Shown here: in pieces, positions 1 through 11,292 of the stretch
Layout: every line of letters starts with the position of its first letter
How positions within the stretch are numbered: the stretch's first letter is position 1
DNA from: Dama dama
Lineage: Eukaryota; Chordata; Mammalia; Artiodactyla; Cervidae
Direction of reading: 5' to 3'
DNA length: 64,000 nt
Assembly (NCBI RefSeq): GCF_033118175.1
Contig: NC_083691.1
Location: 60,106,001 to 60,170,000, forward strand
Program-made: the position numbers and the translations under genes
The notes under the pieces: model-generated
The model's input: the letters and a program-made list of their open reading frames with translations, nothing else
The model's database searches: none
Told to the model about the DNA's origin: nothing

Positions 1-1410
1 CCTATAGGATGGGCCAGGAGCTACAGTTCCCAGGAAGCCAAGCCTCCAAGTGGACCACGACCTTTCTGTGGGCCCAGTGGCGATGCTGTGCCCCAGCTAG
101 ATGCACGCCTGGGTCACATGACCAATCCGCCACCGATTCACTCATCCTTCCCCTAAATGGAGTGTGAAACCCAAAGTATGGGAAATGGAAGTTCATATTC
201 TAAACAGCAAGGCAGACACTTTTGGGGGGAAAAAATCCCATGGTAACCAGAGACTGAAATGAGGACAATTTTTTGACAAGTAAGAGACTCCTATTTAAAG
301 AACCAAGTTTCTAGGAACAAAAGGAACAGCAAATAGCAAACAAAGTCTAGGAAGAAAAAAGCGATGAAATAAATCCAGACGAGAGCTCAGGAAACACTGG
401 ACTTGACGCTGTTTGTCATGTGAACCCACTGCCATGGGTCGGGGGGTGTGTCCCTGCTCGGGGTGGGGGCTTCTCTGGGGAGACCCAGTCCTCCATCAAA
501 GCCCCAAACTGCAGGCAACTCCATGCACCAGGGAGCATCACAAAAACACACTTAGCAGCATGTTTAGACTAAGCGATAACTCATTCATTCTAATTAAATC
601 CTACAAAGTTCAGCTTAGTATTTAAAACGTATCTTTTTTTCACAGTCTGAGGCTTTTTGTCCTCAATTATACAGCCTCCTTGTTTTACACTAACTTCCTA
701 AAAGCTTGCTGTTTATTTCATATTCCCCTGGAGAGTTAAAATTTGTGTCTCGTGGTGGTGGCGGCGGGGGGTTGGTTTCCCTGCATTCCCAAGGTCATGG
801 TTCTGTCCTTTAATAACCACAAACGTCCCAGAGGGACTGTGACCAAGGAAGATCTGGGGGCCTCACCCTGCGGCCTGGCTCTGGCCCCCACAACTCCAGA
901 GGGACATGGTCTCCCTCTTACCTTGGGGCGTCCATGTTCCCCTTCATCACACCACTGGGCACCACAGCAGAGCGCGGCCTCTGCCAACCCCAGGGTTTAT
1001 GGTAATGGGGTGATGTTGGAGGGGGTGGCAAGAGCAAGGCTGGGATTTTATCACATCACATGCCAAATTCAGTATCGGCCTTTCATGTCTCTCAGCCCAC
1101 CACCAGCCCATCTCCCAACTTGTGCCTCTGTACCTGCTCACCCCCACCCCCAGGCAAAGGTTTATTTCCTAAAAACTGGGAAAACCAGGTACTGGCAGCC
1201 TCAGACCAGTGCTAATTACATTGGGCTATAAAACTCAGGCTCAGGTCACTTATCTGCGCATAACGCTGGGACCCACCACGTACACCAAAAGTGTCATCTG
1301 AGCCCCAGATGGACGGGGTTCTATCAACACACCAAGAGTTCGGATCAGGCTGACTTGCAGGAATCCTCTCCTTTGGCTCTGTTCTGCCCCCACTTCCACC
1401 TCATGCATGT
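1..1410. other. Unique non-coding DNA, no recognised feature
   Basis: I recognise no repeat family, RNA gene or exon here. The first ~740 bases are AT-richer and the rest is GC-richer. Short open frames on both strands, up to about 160 codons at 743-1231, overlap one another and show no domain or low-complexity signature, so I treat them as chance frames. Confidence 0.6.
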
Positions 1411-1950
1411 TTAAAATTATTTGTTTGTTTGTTTTTGGCTGTGCTGGGTCATCGATGCTATGCAGGCTTTCTCTAGTTGTGATGAACGGGGGCTATTCTT
1501 CGTTGCGGAGCACAGGCTCTAGGCACATGGGCTTCAGAAGTTGCAGCAAGCGGTTGAAGGCTCAGTAGTTGTGGCTCCTGGGCCCTAGACCACAGGATCA
1601 GTAGTTGTGGTGTATGGGTTTAGTTGCTCTGAGGCAGTGTGGGATCTTCCTGGACCAGGGATTGAACCCGTGTCCCCTGTAGGGACTTCCCTGGTGGCTC
1701 AGCTGGTTAAGAACATGCCAGCCAGTGCAAGAGATGCAAGAGATGTGGGTTCAATTCCTGGGTAGGAAGATCTGCTGGAAAAGGGAATGGCAACCCACTC
1801 CAGTTTTCTTGCCTGGAAGATCCCATGGACAGAGGAGCCTGGTGGGCTACAGTCCGTGGGGTCACAAAGAGTCGGACACGACTGAGCGGGCACACACACA
1901 CCCCTGCATTGGCAGGTGGATTCTTATCCACTGTGCCACCAAGAAAGTCC
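1411..1950 (-). mobile_element. CHR-type tRNA-Glu SINE, split by a Bov-tA insertion
   Basis: Read on the plus strand, the element starts with a T-rich tail and the phrase ttggctgtgctgggtc, runs through the repeated 'cagtagttgtggc' modules and ends with the reverse complement of the tRNA-like head (ccaccaagaaagtcc, ending at 1950). That orientation makes it a minus-strand insertion. Its body breaks at 1679 and resumes at 1901, with cccctg on both sides of a Bov-tA SINE. The older CHR copy is therefore the host of the younger SINE. Confidence 0.92.
1682..1900 (+). mobile_element. Bov-tA SINE nested in the CHR SINE
   Basis: The tRNA-like head (gacttccctggtggctcag) is followed by the Bov-A body (caacccactccag, tcttgcctgg, gtcggacacgactgagcg) in plus orientation. 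A six-base cccctg lies at 1674-1679 and again at 1901-1906, consistent with a short target duplication inside the CHR tail. The Bov-A part of this family is related to the BovB LINE 3' end and is mobilised by BovB enzymes. Confidence 0.93.
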
Positions 1951-3914
1951 CCGTCTCATATATAAAATTTCAAGAACTCAAAGATGTATCCACATCGAAA
2001 TGTCTTTGTCATCTCTGTTATTAATATTTTTTGTTGAATGATCTTTTCAACGAGCTTCCAGACCTCAGGACGAGCTTGTCCCCGGCTGCGCCCCCTGGAC
2101 GACCCTTTGTGGGGCCCGGGGAGTCCAGTGTCCATCATCTCTCCGGTCCCTGTGGAGCCAGAGCCTTGACCTCAGGACCCCAGTTATAGCAGAGCTCAGC
2201 ACTGCCATCTCTGGTCCATTCCCACAGAGGGACTTATTTCTCCAGGAGGCGCTGGCCCGGCACTTTATGGTGAGGCGTCAGCTTGGCAGGCTCTGTCCAT
2301 GGGCAGGTGCTGGGGGGTCCTTCCTACCCCTGCGCTGGAGGGGGGCTGCAGAGCAGGAGCCCAGGAGCCCACACAGCACAGCTCCCTCCCCCCGACCCTG
2401 GGGTCAGGCCAGAGAGAGGTACCAGGCAGAACCCCTTCATCAGGGCTGAGCAGATTCCAGCCAGTCCCGTAGGTCTGAGACCCAGTCCGTGCCATAGTCA
2501 GTTGTGGGTTCATATTTCACAGAGAAAACCAGGGGGTGGGGATTAAGAATATCAAAGGTAGACTTTGCTTTTGCTCAGCACTCAGTGCTGCCTGAGGCTG
2601 CAGTGAACGTGCTGGGGGCCAGCACACAAGGGTCTGCTGGCCGGGAGGGTGGGGATGGGGTAGGGGGTTGCGGGGAGGGGCCTGCTGCTCTCTGGTCTTC
2701 AAAGTTAGTGTTTATGGGATTCTTGCTTGTCTTTTCATCCTTTTTTTTTTTACTATCAAAGAGGCTTGTTACAGTCCTGTGTGACAAGTGACTTCCTGAT
2801 TTTTCCGCCAAACAAGGTGGTTATAAAAGTTGAAAAGGATTAGGTGCTGAGGGTGCAGCGAAAGTGTCTGCAGACGAAGTCGTGCTTTTGATCCTGTAAT
2901 TGCCTCAATTTTACTTCAAACCAACTTCATCCCCCCCCTTTTCCTCAAAGCTTCCAAGGACACAGACACTGGGGAAAACTAGACTGTGGATTTCTGTTTT
3001 TTCGAAGGTTTCATGTGCGGATTTTCTAGGAGGAAACTTAAGAACCCAAGGGATAAATTCTCTCCACGGAAGCATGTGAGCTAGTGCAGCTACTTCCCAG
3101 AGTCAAAGGATGGAGACACGATGAGTGGGATGGAATCCTGTCAGGGGATCCCGCCTGGCAAGTAGGGTGTGCATAGCAGGGCCGTGGCGGCTCCCATGTG
3201 GGGTGGATGTACGGGAGGCTGGGGGCAGCCCTGAGCCCCACATGCAGGGCATCCCAGGTTTGGGTGGAGAGGCCCCAGCCTGGCCCTCTGGCCCTGGGCA
3301 TCATGCTGCTTGCCCAAGGGAACATCCCCTCTGGATCCCAGGGACCAGCATGGGAGCAAAGCTTCAGTTGGCATCACGGACACACAGGGGTCCCAGGTCA
3401 CAGCAACTAAGTTTTGGTGGGTCGGGGACTTCACCCCATGTTGGGTGACCCTAAAGCCTGATATTCTGGGTGTTTATAGAAATACCAGTTTTTTAAAGAA
3501 CACTGAATCCATGATGTGGGAGGGTCTGAAGTACCAGAGCAATGCAGACTCCAGCTCTGGACAGAGCAGTGGGCTGAGGGGCTCCCGCTCAGTCTGGTGT
3601 TCAGGCCACACCACCTCCAAGCGGGACCCTGGGCCTTCAGCTTCCTGCAGGTTAGGGCCTGAGCCCGTGCTCTGCTCAGCATGTGTCTGTAGACCAGCCA
3701 TCCCAGCATCACCTGTTAGCAGTGTGAACACCCCCAGCCCTGAATCAGAACCTGCCTTTTGATCAAGTTCCCAGGTGACTCAGAGGCGCAGGGACACCCG
3801 AGGTGGGATGGACTTGACCCCGGGCACCAAGCCGTTTTCCGGGGCAGGTCCCCAGTGTTAGACTGAGAAAGCACCACATGTGTGTGTTCCAAGCTCTGCC
3901 TGCCACGTTGTGAC
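1951..3914. other. Unique DNA with a G-rich tract
   Basis: No recognised repeat family or exon. A guanine-run-rich segment lies at about 2641-2682, with several runs of three to five G, and a T-run at 2741-2751. Overlapping short frames on both strands (for example around 3125-3760) look like chance frames. Confidence 0.55.
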
Positions 3915-3929
3915 ATACACTACACTACA

Positions 3930-3970
<41 letters not shown>
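3915..3970. repeat. Compound microsatellite (CACTA)n-(CA)n
   Basis: Three to four tacac pentamers lead directly into about 19 CA dinucleotides ending at 3970. The pentamer and dinucleotide blocks share the CA core, so the pentamer block may have arisen by TA interruption of an ancestral CA run. Confidence 0.95.
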
Positions 3971-3971
<1 letters not shown>

Positions 3972-4061
3972 GGGGGAAGTAAAAACAGCAAGTGAAAGGC
4001 AGAAAAGCAGTACTTATCTCCTAATTGTGCAGAAATCTTTCTGGTCGTTTAAACTCTGAAA

Positions 4062-4277
4062 GTGGCTTCCCTTGTAGCTCACTAGGTAAAGAATCTGCCT
4101 GCAGTGCAGGAGACCTCGGTTCAATTCCTGGGTCAGGAAGGTCCCCTGGAGAAGGAAATGGCAACCCACTCCAGTATTCTTGCCTGGAGAATTCCATGGA
4201 CAGAGGAGCCTGGCAGGCTACAGTCCATGGAGTCCCAAGAGTCAGACACAACTTAGCAACCAAACCACCATCATCAC
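4062..4277 (+). mobile_element. Bov-tA SINE with perfect 11-bp target duplication
   Basis: The tRNA-like head (ggcttcccttgtagctcac) is followed by the canonical Bov-A body and an ACCATCATCAC tail. The 11-mer aaactctgaaa flanks it exactly at 4051-4061 and 4278-4288, which defines both ends of the insertion and argues for a fairly young integration. Confidence 0.95.
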
Positions 4278-4288
4278 AAACTCTGAAA

Positions 4289-4930
4289 ACCAGGCTTGTA
4301 GCATTACGTGTTGCCTTCAACACATTAAAATAAGTTCAGGAAATGCACTTTAATTTGTTAATGGTTCCAGTAAAAGCAGGCTTATTGAACAATAGACGTT
4401 TCATCTTGGGAATAGACTACAAGACTGAACAAATAGGAGTAACAGGTTTGCAATTTCTTTTCTTTCCCTGTGGGAATAACTATTTTTTAATAAAGCAGAC
4501 TGACTCATCTGTCTCCTCAGACCACAGAGTGTGAGATTCCCCCACCTGCTTGTCCCCCCACCCCCGAGGACGCTCCCCCTGCTACCCCCTCACTCACACC
4601 CGGTGCTCATGGCCAGGGTCACTGCTGGGCAGCCAGGAGCCCAGGGCCTGGGCTGTGGCTAACAGGTTCGTGTTCAGCTCTTCTCTTGCCAACTAGTCTT
4701 CGCTCTTTGTGAAGGCATGCTCCTGTGCTTCTGCAAACTTGGTGTTCAAATCGCATCCCTGGAAGGCATTGTGTCACTGGGAGCTTGTCAGAAATGTGAG
4801 AGCCGGACCCACGCAGGCCCACAGTAACAAATGCTGCATTGTAGCCAGATGCCAGGGGACTCACGTGCCCATCAAGGTCAAGATTGTGATCCTGGAACAG
4901 TAGTCCTCAGTCCTGCCTCATCGCCAGCAT
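4289..4930. other. Unique non-coding DNA
   Basis: AT-rich to about 4500 and GC-richer after that, with a short C-rich stretch near 4540-4600. I see no repeat family, exon or RNA gene. Confidence 0.55.
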
Positions 4931-4945
4931 CAGGGGACAGTTTCA

Positions 4946-5245
4946 TTTTTAATTTTTAAGAATTTAAAACAGAAATTTATTTTTGGCTGTGCTGGGTCCT
5001 CGTTGCTGTGTGGGCTTTTCTCTAGTTGCAGGGAGTGGAGGCTACTCTCTAGTTGCGGTGTTTGGGCTTCGCATTGTGGTAGCTTCTTTTGTTGGGGAGC
5101 CTGGGCTGTAGGACACACAGGCTTCAGAAGCTGTGGCACATGGGCTTAGTTGCTCTGTGGCATGTAGATCCTCCTGAATCAGGGCTCAACCTGGGTCTTC
5201 CGCGTTGGCAGGCAGACACTTTACCACTGAGTCACCAGGGAAGCC
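4946..5245 (-). mobile_element. CHR-type tRNA SINE
   Basis: The plus strand shows the T/A-rich tail (4946-4980), ttggctgtgctgggtcc, the 'tagttgc..gtgggcttc' modules and the terminal tRNA head complement (gtcaccagggaagcc), so the element is on the minus strand. Degenerate 15-bp flanks (caggggacagttt... at 4931, cagggggcagttt... at 5246) look like an aged target duplication. Confidence 0.93.
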
Positions 5246-5260
5246 CAGGGGGCAGTTTTT

Positions 5261-7540
5261 CAGACTGTGGGGTTCCTGGGCTCCATGCCGACCAAGTCAG
5301 CCTGGAGGTCTTGGTGAGTTCCGGGCACCCCAGCACGAGGCCGGGAATCCAGGAAGCAGCCAGACACAGAGAGGAACTGGGTGTTCGGTGCATAGATGGG
5401 CTGAGGGTCCAGGGTGTGAGGGCTTGGCTGGGCACTCTCTGAGCCCGGCGCTCGGGACTGCGAGGGAGGTGGAGTTTGGTGTGTGCAGTGGCTGAGGTTG
5501 GGGGTCCCCTGTTACCCACTTGGCTGTTTCAGCCACACCCTGGTGAGCCACACACGTGGCACTGAGTTCTGTCCCATAGATGAAGACTCACTGACCCAGG
5601 TCTTCAGAGGCTCAGGATGTTAAGCAGACAATGACAAGGAAATAAAAACACGAAGGAAGCAGGGCAGGGCAGTGTGGTCCCCACGCCTCTTGCTCGCGCC
5701 TTCACCTGTGGTCACCACGCCCTCCCCTCAGCCCTCCTGGCCGGTGTGGGTGCCAGCCTTCAGCCACTGCCCTTCCCAACCTGCCGTGCCAGGGCAGCAG
5801 CCCAGCAGGGGGGCCGTGGGCTTGGTTCAGGAACAGGGCATCTGGCCCTGCAGGCCAAGAGTTGCTAAACCAGCATCTGAATGAGGGGGTGGGTTTTCCC
5901 CCCTCTGCCATTTCATAACTGTGGCAGAACCAGAGTGAGAACTTGACAAAACTGAAAACAAGTGAATTGATAGCACCTGAATGATCTGCCAATGACTAGT
6001 AGCTGATGGCCCTCTAAGAGGGCGAGAAGGGCGACCAGGGAAAAGGTGGGCTCCTGCCAGCTCCACTTGCCCCACCTGTCTATTCTCCCCTTGGCCTTCT
6101 TGAATTTCCTTCTAGAGCTGGGCATGACCAGAACACAGCAACCTGCATCCCAGATCTAAGGAGTTTCCTACGAGGGTGCTTCCCAGGTGTTTGTAACGCA
6201 CTTTCCCTCTTCAGTGCAAACAGGCCACGAGATGCGGGGTGTCCTCCGGGCAGGCTGGGGAGGGTGAGTGTGGCTCAGCCTCCAGGGTCCTCAGGGTCTG
6301 AGCCCCAGCAGTAAGCAGGTGCTGCACCATCTGCCCTGCAGGCAGCCGCTCCTTGAAGTACCCAGGATGCGAGGGTGTGTTTGCAGAGGGCCTGTCAGAA
6401 TCCTCGGCCACACACAGACCCCAAACACCAGCAACTGTCTTCCATGGAGCTGCAAGCTTGGCTGCCCTTCATGCTCATGGTCTGATAGTGTCCTACAGGG
6501 AGGGACCTGGGCCCTCAATCCACCCCACCTGCTCCCACAGAGGCCAGCAGGGAGCCAGGGTGCTGGCGTGCAAAGTGACCATTCAGCTACCCTCTTCCTG
6601 GGCTGCAGGGTGACAAGCAACCACTGGTAATCCCCAGGTAATAAGGGAGTAGGTGGGGGCTCACAGTGACATGCGTGGGTACACACCACTCCACACACGT
6701 GTGCTGAATCATGGGGCCCCCGAGCTGGCAGCTGTGACCCTGTTTACAGAGGAAATCAAGGGGGTGAGGAGCCTGCCCAGCGTCCATGTGGGGAGTGTGG
6801 GGACACTGGGGTCTCTTCTGACCCCCAGGCCCTCCCATCGCTGCTCGCCGTCCAGGAGTCAGGGAGGCAGCTCAGCTCCCAGAGGTGGGGGTGGAGGGTT
6901 GCTTTGCCAATTCCAGGAGGTGGCTCAGGATGGAGGACAGAACTGAGTCTAAAGAAGTGGTTTTCACTAAGACTTCTTACTGTAGAACAGATTCAGACCT
7001 CTGGGAAAGCGGCAAACACTGTGCAGAGTTGGGGTGTGTCTCATAGCTCAAGTCCCTTCTGTTGAGACCTTCTGCTAGTAGATGTGTTTGTCTCAGCCGA
7101 TGAGCCAGTGTTGGCGCCTCATGGTTATTACCAATATCCACGCTTGATCACCTCCCCCTGCTTTTTCCTGTGGTCCCCTAGCTGTCCCAAGAGCCCTCCT
7201 GGGAGCTCATCTCATCACATCAGCCCTGGGTGAGCTGCACCCCCGGGAGCTCCAGTTCCTTTATCAGAGGACAGCGTTAGGCTTGGACGTATGGGTCAGG
7301 GAGGGGCTGGAAGGGGCCGACATGCCCATAGATGACCCAGGGAAGGAGCTCGGCTTGGGGGCAGCTGTGCAGTGACGGGGGGAAGTGGACGTTGTCTCTT
7401 GTGGGACGGTCCCCACGTTTGCAGGTGGATGAGCCGAGGTGAATGGACATGGCCTGGAGTCCGGCCCAGAGCTCTGCCCAGAGCCTCCCCAAGAGGTCTG
7501 GTGGCCTTTCACATCTGAGTCCTTGAAGATCATGCCCTTT
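5261..7540. other. Unique GC-rich DNA
   Basis: No young transposon and no convincing exon. Many short overlapping frames on both strands reflect GC-rich composition. A short sequence resembling a CTCF core with one extra G (ccagcaggggggcc) lies near 5802-5815 and is too weak to call. Confidence 0.5.
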
Positions 7541-7550
7541 CTGATTATTC

Positions 7551-7813
7551 TTTTTATTAAAAAAATTATTTCTTTATAGCTGTGCTGGGTCTTTGTTGCT
7601 ATGCACAGGCTATTCTCTAGTTGCGCTGTGTGGGCTTCTCATTGCAGTGGCTTCTCTTGTTGAAGAGCTTGGGCTCTAGAGCACAGTCTCAGTAGCTATG
7701 GGGCACAGGCTTAATTGGCCCCCAACAAGTGGAATCTTCCTGGACCAGGGATCAAACCCATGTCCCCTGCATTGGCAGGCAGGTTCTTAATGACTGGGCC
7801 ACCCTGGGAAGTC
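7551..7813 (-). mobile_element. CHR-type tRNA SINE with 13-bp target duplication
   Basis: A T/A-rich tail, then agctgtgctgggtct and the CHR modules, end at the head complement (ccaccctgggaagtc). The flanks ctgattattcttt (7541-7553) and ctgaccattcttt (7814-7826) match at 11 of 13 bases; the left copy merges with the tail. Confidence 0.92.
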
Positions 7814-7826
7814 CTGACCATTCTTT

Positions 7827-8410
7827 AAATAGGTGTTACGGTGGGCTCCATGCTTTCTCATGGGAAGACCCTCTCACTAACACGAGATGTCTGAGATGAG
7901 GGCGGCAGGGCCTTCGGTGTTTGTGAAAGGCCAGGAGGCCTCCCCAGGCCGAGAGGGAGGACCACCTTCTCTTGCTCAGCCTCACTCACAGAAGCTAATC
8001 ACGCTCCAGTCAGCTCTCACTGGATGCAGGCCTCACGCTGCACTGCAGGAGTGAATTCTGATGTAGACAGGGTTTAGGGTGTCATGGACCCACACCCTCA
8101 AGGAGCCTGTTTCATCCAGGACTTCCAGCAACTGTCGTCCTATCACCCCAGGCTGCAGAGCACCGTCCTCCCCTCCTGGGGAGGGGGCGTCTCTGCAGGG
8201 CTGCCTGGGGGTCATGACCTCATGTCCAGGGGAGGCCTGCTGGGATCTGTCTGCTCTGAGAAGAGCTGAGTATCTCCTAGAAACACATTACTGGTTTTCA
8301 GGGTACAGATGGATCCAGGCAGAGTTCAGGAAAACACACCCATCCCAGGTCCAGACACCCCTTGTACTTCTGTAGTTCCCAATAGTCACCATCTGACTAA
8401 GTGGCCAGGT
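7827..8410. other. Unique non-coding DNA
   Basis: I recognise no repeat or exon. Overlapping frames at 8033-8375 on both strands lack any domain. Confidence 0.5.
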
Positions 8411-8417
8411 CTCTCCT

Positions 8418-8634
8418 GTTTTTGTTGTCTAGTTGCTCAGACATGTCCGACTCTTTGTGACTCCATGGACTGTAGCCCACCAGGCCTCTCTGTCCATGGG
8501 ATTATTCTCCAGGCAAGAATACTGGAGTGGTTGACATACCCTCCTCCATGGGATCTTCCTGACCTAGGAACTGAACCCACATCTCCTACAATGGCAGGCG
8601 GGTTCTTTACCCTGAGCCCCCAGGGAGGCCCAGC
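8418..8634 (-). mobile_element. Bov-tA SINE
   Basis: The order on the plus strand is Bov-A complement (gttgctcagacatgtccgac), the body and finally the tRNA head complement (gagcccccagggaggccc), so the insertion is on the minus strand. Ctctcct flanks it at 8411-8417 and 8635-8641. The body carries a small deletion at the 'ttgccatttccttctcc' position. Confidence 0.92.
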
Positions 8635-8641
8635 TCTCTCC

Positions 8642-9941
8642 TAAGTCTCATTAAATACAAGAAGGTCATTTTAAAAATCACCAAAAGATCAACTGGTGGG
8701 TTTTGGGGTCTTTGTAAATCTGCACATTTGTGATATTTTCTTAAAGACTCAGAGTTTCACATTTTGTGCTGAGCAGGCTTCTGAGGGACCCTCATGTGTG
8801 GGGAACACGCAGATCCTCCCACAAAGGGCGGAGAGCTTTAGAGAATGAGCATTGCTTGTTTTCAGCAGTGATTTTTATAAATCATTAACTTTGACTAGTA
8901 AATATTAAATTAGCTGGTTAGAATCTGAGACGCAGTGAAGCGCGGTCACAGGAAATGGATTTTGAAGCAGTAGGAAGGCCAAGCCAAAGTTCTGATGCTA
9001 GAGGGTTTCAGTGTGGCCTCTTGATGTAAAGCCAGAGAAAAGACAGAAAAAGCCGTCTGGAAGCAGGGGGCATCAGCGAATTTGTTAGCACAGCTGCAGA
9101 CTGGGTTAAATTAAACCAACCCAACAGGAGAATAATCCACACACAGAGCTGAAGGAAGCAGATAATGTAAACGCAAATGAACACAATTTGAAAGTTTTCC
9201 AAAAGGAAACCATTAACCCTTGGGGGTTTTCAGCAGGGGCGGGGGTGTGTGCGGAGCAGATGCTGAATCTCCAAGGAGGCTCAGGTGTCTAGTGCTTCCT
9301 GAAGCCTAGAAGTGCCAGCTCCAAAATGATGCCCCATGAGGAGGAAACAGGTTCACTCAAAGCTCCTGGACGCTGAGCCATCCAGGCTGTGAAGGCTCCC
9401 CCTGCCTGCCGCCTCTCTGCCCCCAACTCGTGCATTTGTTCATCTTCCTCCCTGAGAACTAAACTCAACTCCTAGGACAGACAGAACTCTCTGGCTGTTG
9501 GCTAAGATATTGTCCAGCCAGGAGACTGAGAGCCAGATTGGCCGCTTGCCTTTGGCCACTGTCTGCCCCCTTCACTGGGGCCACAGGAGGCCGCCCTAGG
9601 CCCTAGCTCCACCACCTCCCAGCCTGGTCCCTGCCTCATCCCAAGCTGTTTGGCTGTTGCATTTCCTGCATGTGCATCTTACACACGGCACCCCAGGAAC
9701 AGAGCGTGTAAGGCAATACCCCCTCCCTGCCCAGGAATTCTGAGGCCAGAGTTGCCCTTTGTCCGAAACACGGGGAGTGAGGAGGGCAGGGGGAGGGAAG
9801 GATGGAGAGAGCCCTGGGCGGGTAGGGGTCAGCGGGGGGAAACACGTCAACACTGGGGGATGTCACACAGTGGTCATCAGCACCTGGCCTGATGGGGAGG
9901 AGCTGCTGCTCTCACCCTGAGGACCACTGGTCCCTCGAGCA
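8642..9941. other. Unique DNA, AT-rich core at 8860-9190
   Basis: No recognised repeats. The block at about 8860-9190 is AT-rich and non-repetitive, with TAAT-containing words such as taaattagctgg and gggttaaattaaacc. It looks more like a regulatory or conserved block than decayed transposon, but this is inference only. The rest is GC-rich unique DNA. Confidence 0.45.
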
Positions 9942-9949
9942 GAGTTTTG

Positions 9950-10235
9950 GTTTTTTTTTTTTTTTTTTAAGATTTATTTATTTGCTTTTGGCTGCTCTGG
10001 GTCTTCGATGCTGCTCAGGCTTTTCTCTAGTTGTGGCGAGTGGGGCTACTCTTGGTTGTGGTCCTCGGGCTTCTCTTGGTCCAGAGCATCGGCTCTAGGG
10101 TGCGCAGGCTTCAGTAACTTCAATGCACAGGCTTAGTTGCTCCTCGGCATGTGGGATCCTCCCTGACCAGGGATTGAACCCGTGTCTCCTGCACTGGAAG
10201 GCAGATTCTTTACCACTGAGTCAGCAGGGAAGTCC
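9950..10235 (-). mobile_element. CHR-type tRNA SINE with long T tail
   Basis: An 18-19 T run (poly-A tail on the element strand) precedes ttggctgctctgggtcttc, the CHR modules and the head complement (gagtcagcagggaagtcc). Flanking gagtttt / gagttta suggests a short eroded target duplication. Confidence 0.93.
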
Positions 10236-10245
10236 TGGAGTTTAT

Positions 10246-11249
10246 TTTGACCGTGTTTCCTGACAGCGGGCAGAACTTGGGATGGGATATCGCAGTCCTT
10301 ATGCGGGCCCACTGTCAGTGTCTGTCCCCTGCTGCCTCATGTTCTCCATCTGAAGCCCAGCCTGGCTGGCTCCTGGTTGTTCTTTAACCTGAGCTCATTC
10401 CATCTTCTCCCCGGCGTGCTTCAGTGATTCCAAACAGATCGGGGTTCTCAGGAGAGTCACATCCAAAACCTCCTCCCTGAGGGCCCAGGAGGAAGCCTCC
10501 CTCCGGTGGTGGCAGAGTACCCACCCCATGCCCTGCTGTGACCCCAATCTCCAGACAGACTCTCTGATCACACGACAGGGCTGGGCTCACACTCTGATGG
10601 GGACGTTTATGCAGGGTTGTGTGAGTAGGGCTTACACAGGAGTTTTGGGGTCGGAGCTGCCGTTTACATGGACTGTGGCCAGGGAGGGCTTCTGTGATGA
10701 GGTGGTGGGTAGCAGAGACCCAAGGGGTGAAGGAGGCACAGACGTCCTGGGTGAGAGCTCGTTGGCGGGAGAGCAGCAGAGGCAGCCCCTGTGGGTCGCG
10801 GCGCGGCAGCAGGAGTCTGGAGTGTTACGGTGAGGGCAGCCAGGCACCATGCTCTGTGGGGCTCGCCTACCCTGCTCCGTCCTCCTTGGGGCACCTGCCC
10901 CAAGCCACGTGATCTCGGGCTTTGGTGCCCAGCTGGCAGGGGTGGCTGTCCCAGGATCTGGTGCTCAGCCTGCCCAGGGCTTTAGCAATCTCTCCAATTT
11001 GCCCCACTCCCAAAACAGTTATGATACAAACTTAAATTTCCATCTAATCTGCAGCTGCCGCCCCCCTCCCTGATCTGCCCTCTAGAGGAGCCGGGGGAGG
11101 GGGGACACTGCCAATTAGCAGGATGAGCTCCTGGATGTCACTCACCCCTGAGCCTCTGCCAGGCATCCAAGAAGGAGTGATGCACCCCATCTCACAGAGT
11201 GAATGAGAGGGGAACCCTGGAAGGCAATCAGTGTCCAGTAAAGGCTGCT
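10246..11249. other. Unique GC-rich DNA
   Basis: No repeat family or exon recognised. A minus-strand CTCF-core-like sequence, cctctagagggcag on the complement, lies at 11075-11088. The overlapping frames at 10632-11073 are uninformative. Confidence 0.5.
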
Positions 11250-11285
11250 TCATATCAACATTTTCTGGGCACCTACTACATGCCA
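11250..11285 (-). repeat. Possible MIR/L2-type remnant hosting a BovB insertion
   Basis: The phrase gggcacctactacatgcca resembles the complement of the conserved ancient-repeat 3' segment. It is interrupted by the BovB fragment, after which catgccaggcacctgctcc continues the same theme. Assignment to MIR or L2 is from memory of the consensus and is tentative. Confidence 0.35.
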
Positions 11286-11292
11286 AATAGAT

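Noticed and set aside
743..1231. 162-codon plus-strand open frame as a gene
   Set aside because: It conflicts with open frames on the opposite strand, shows no domain or splice signals, and its length is ordinary for this composition.
5801..5816. CTCF site in ccagcaggggggcc
   Set aside because: One extra G disrupts the core spacing, so it is weaker than the three listed words.
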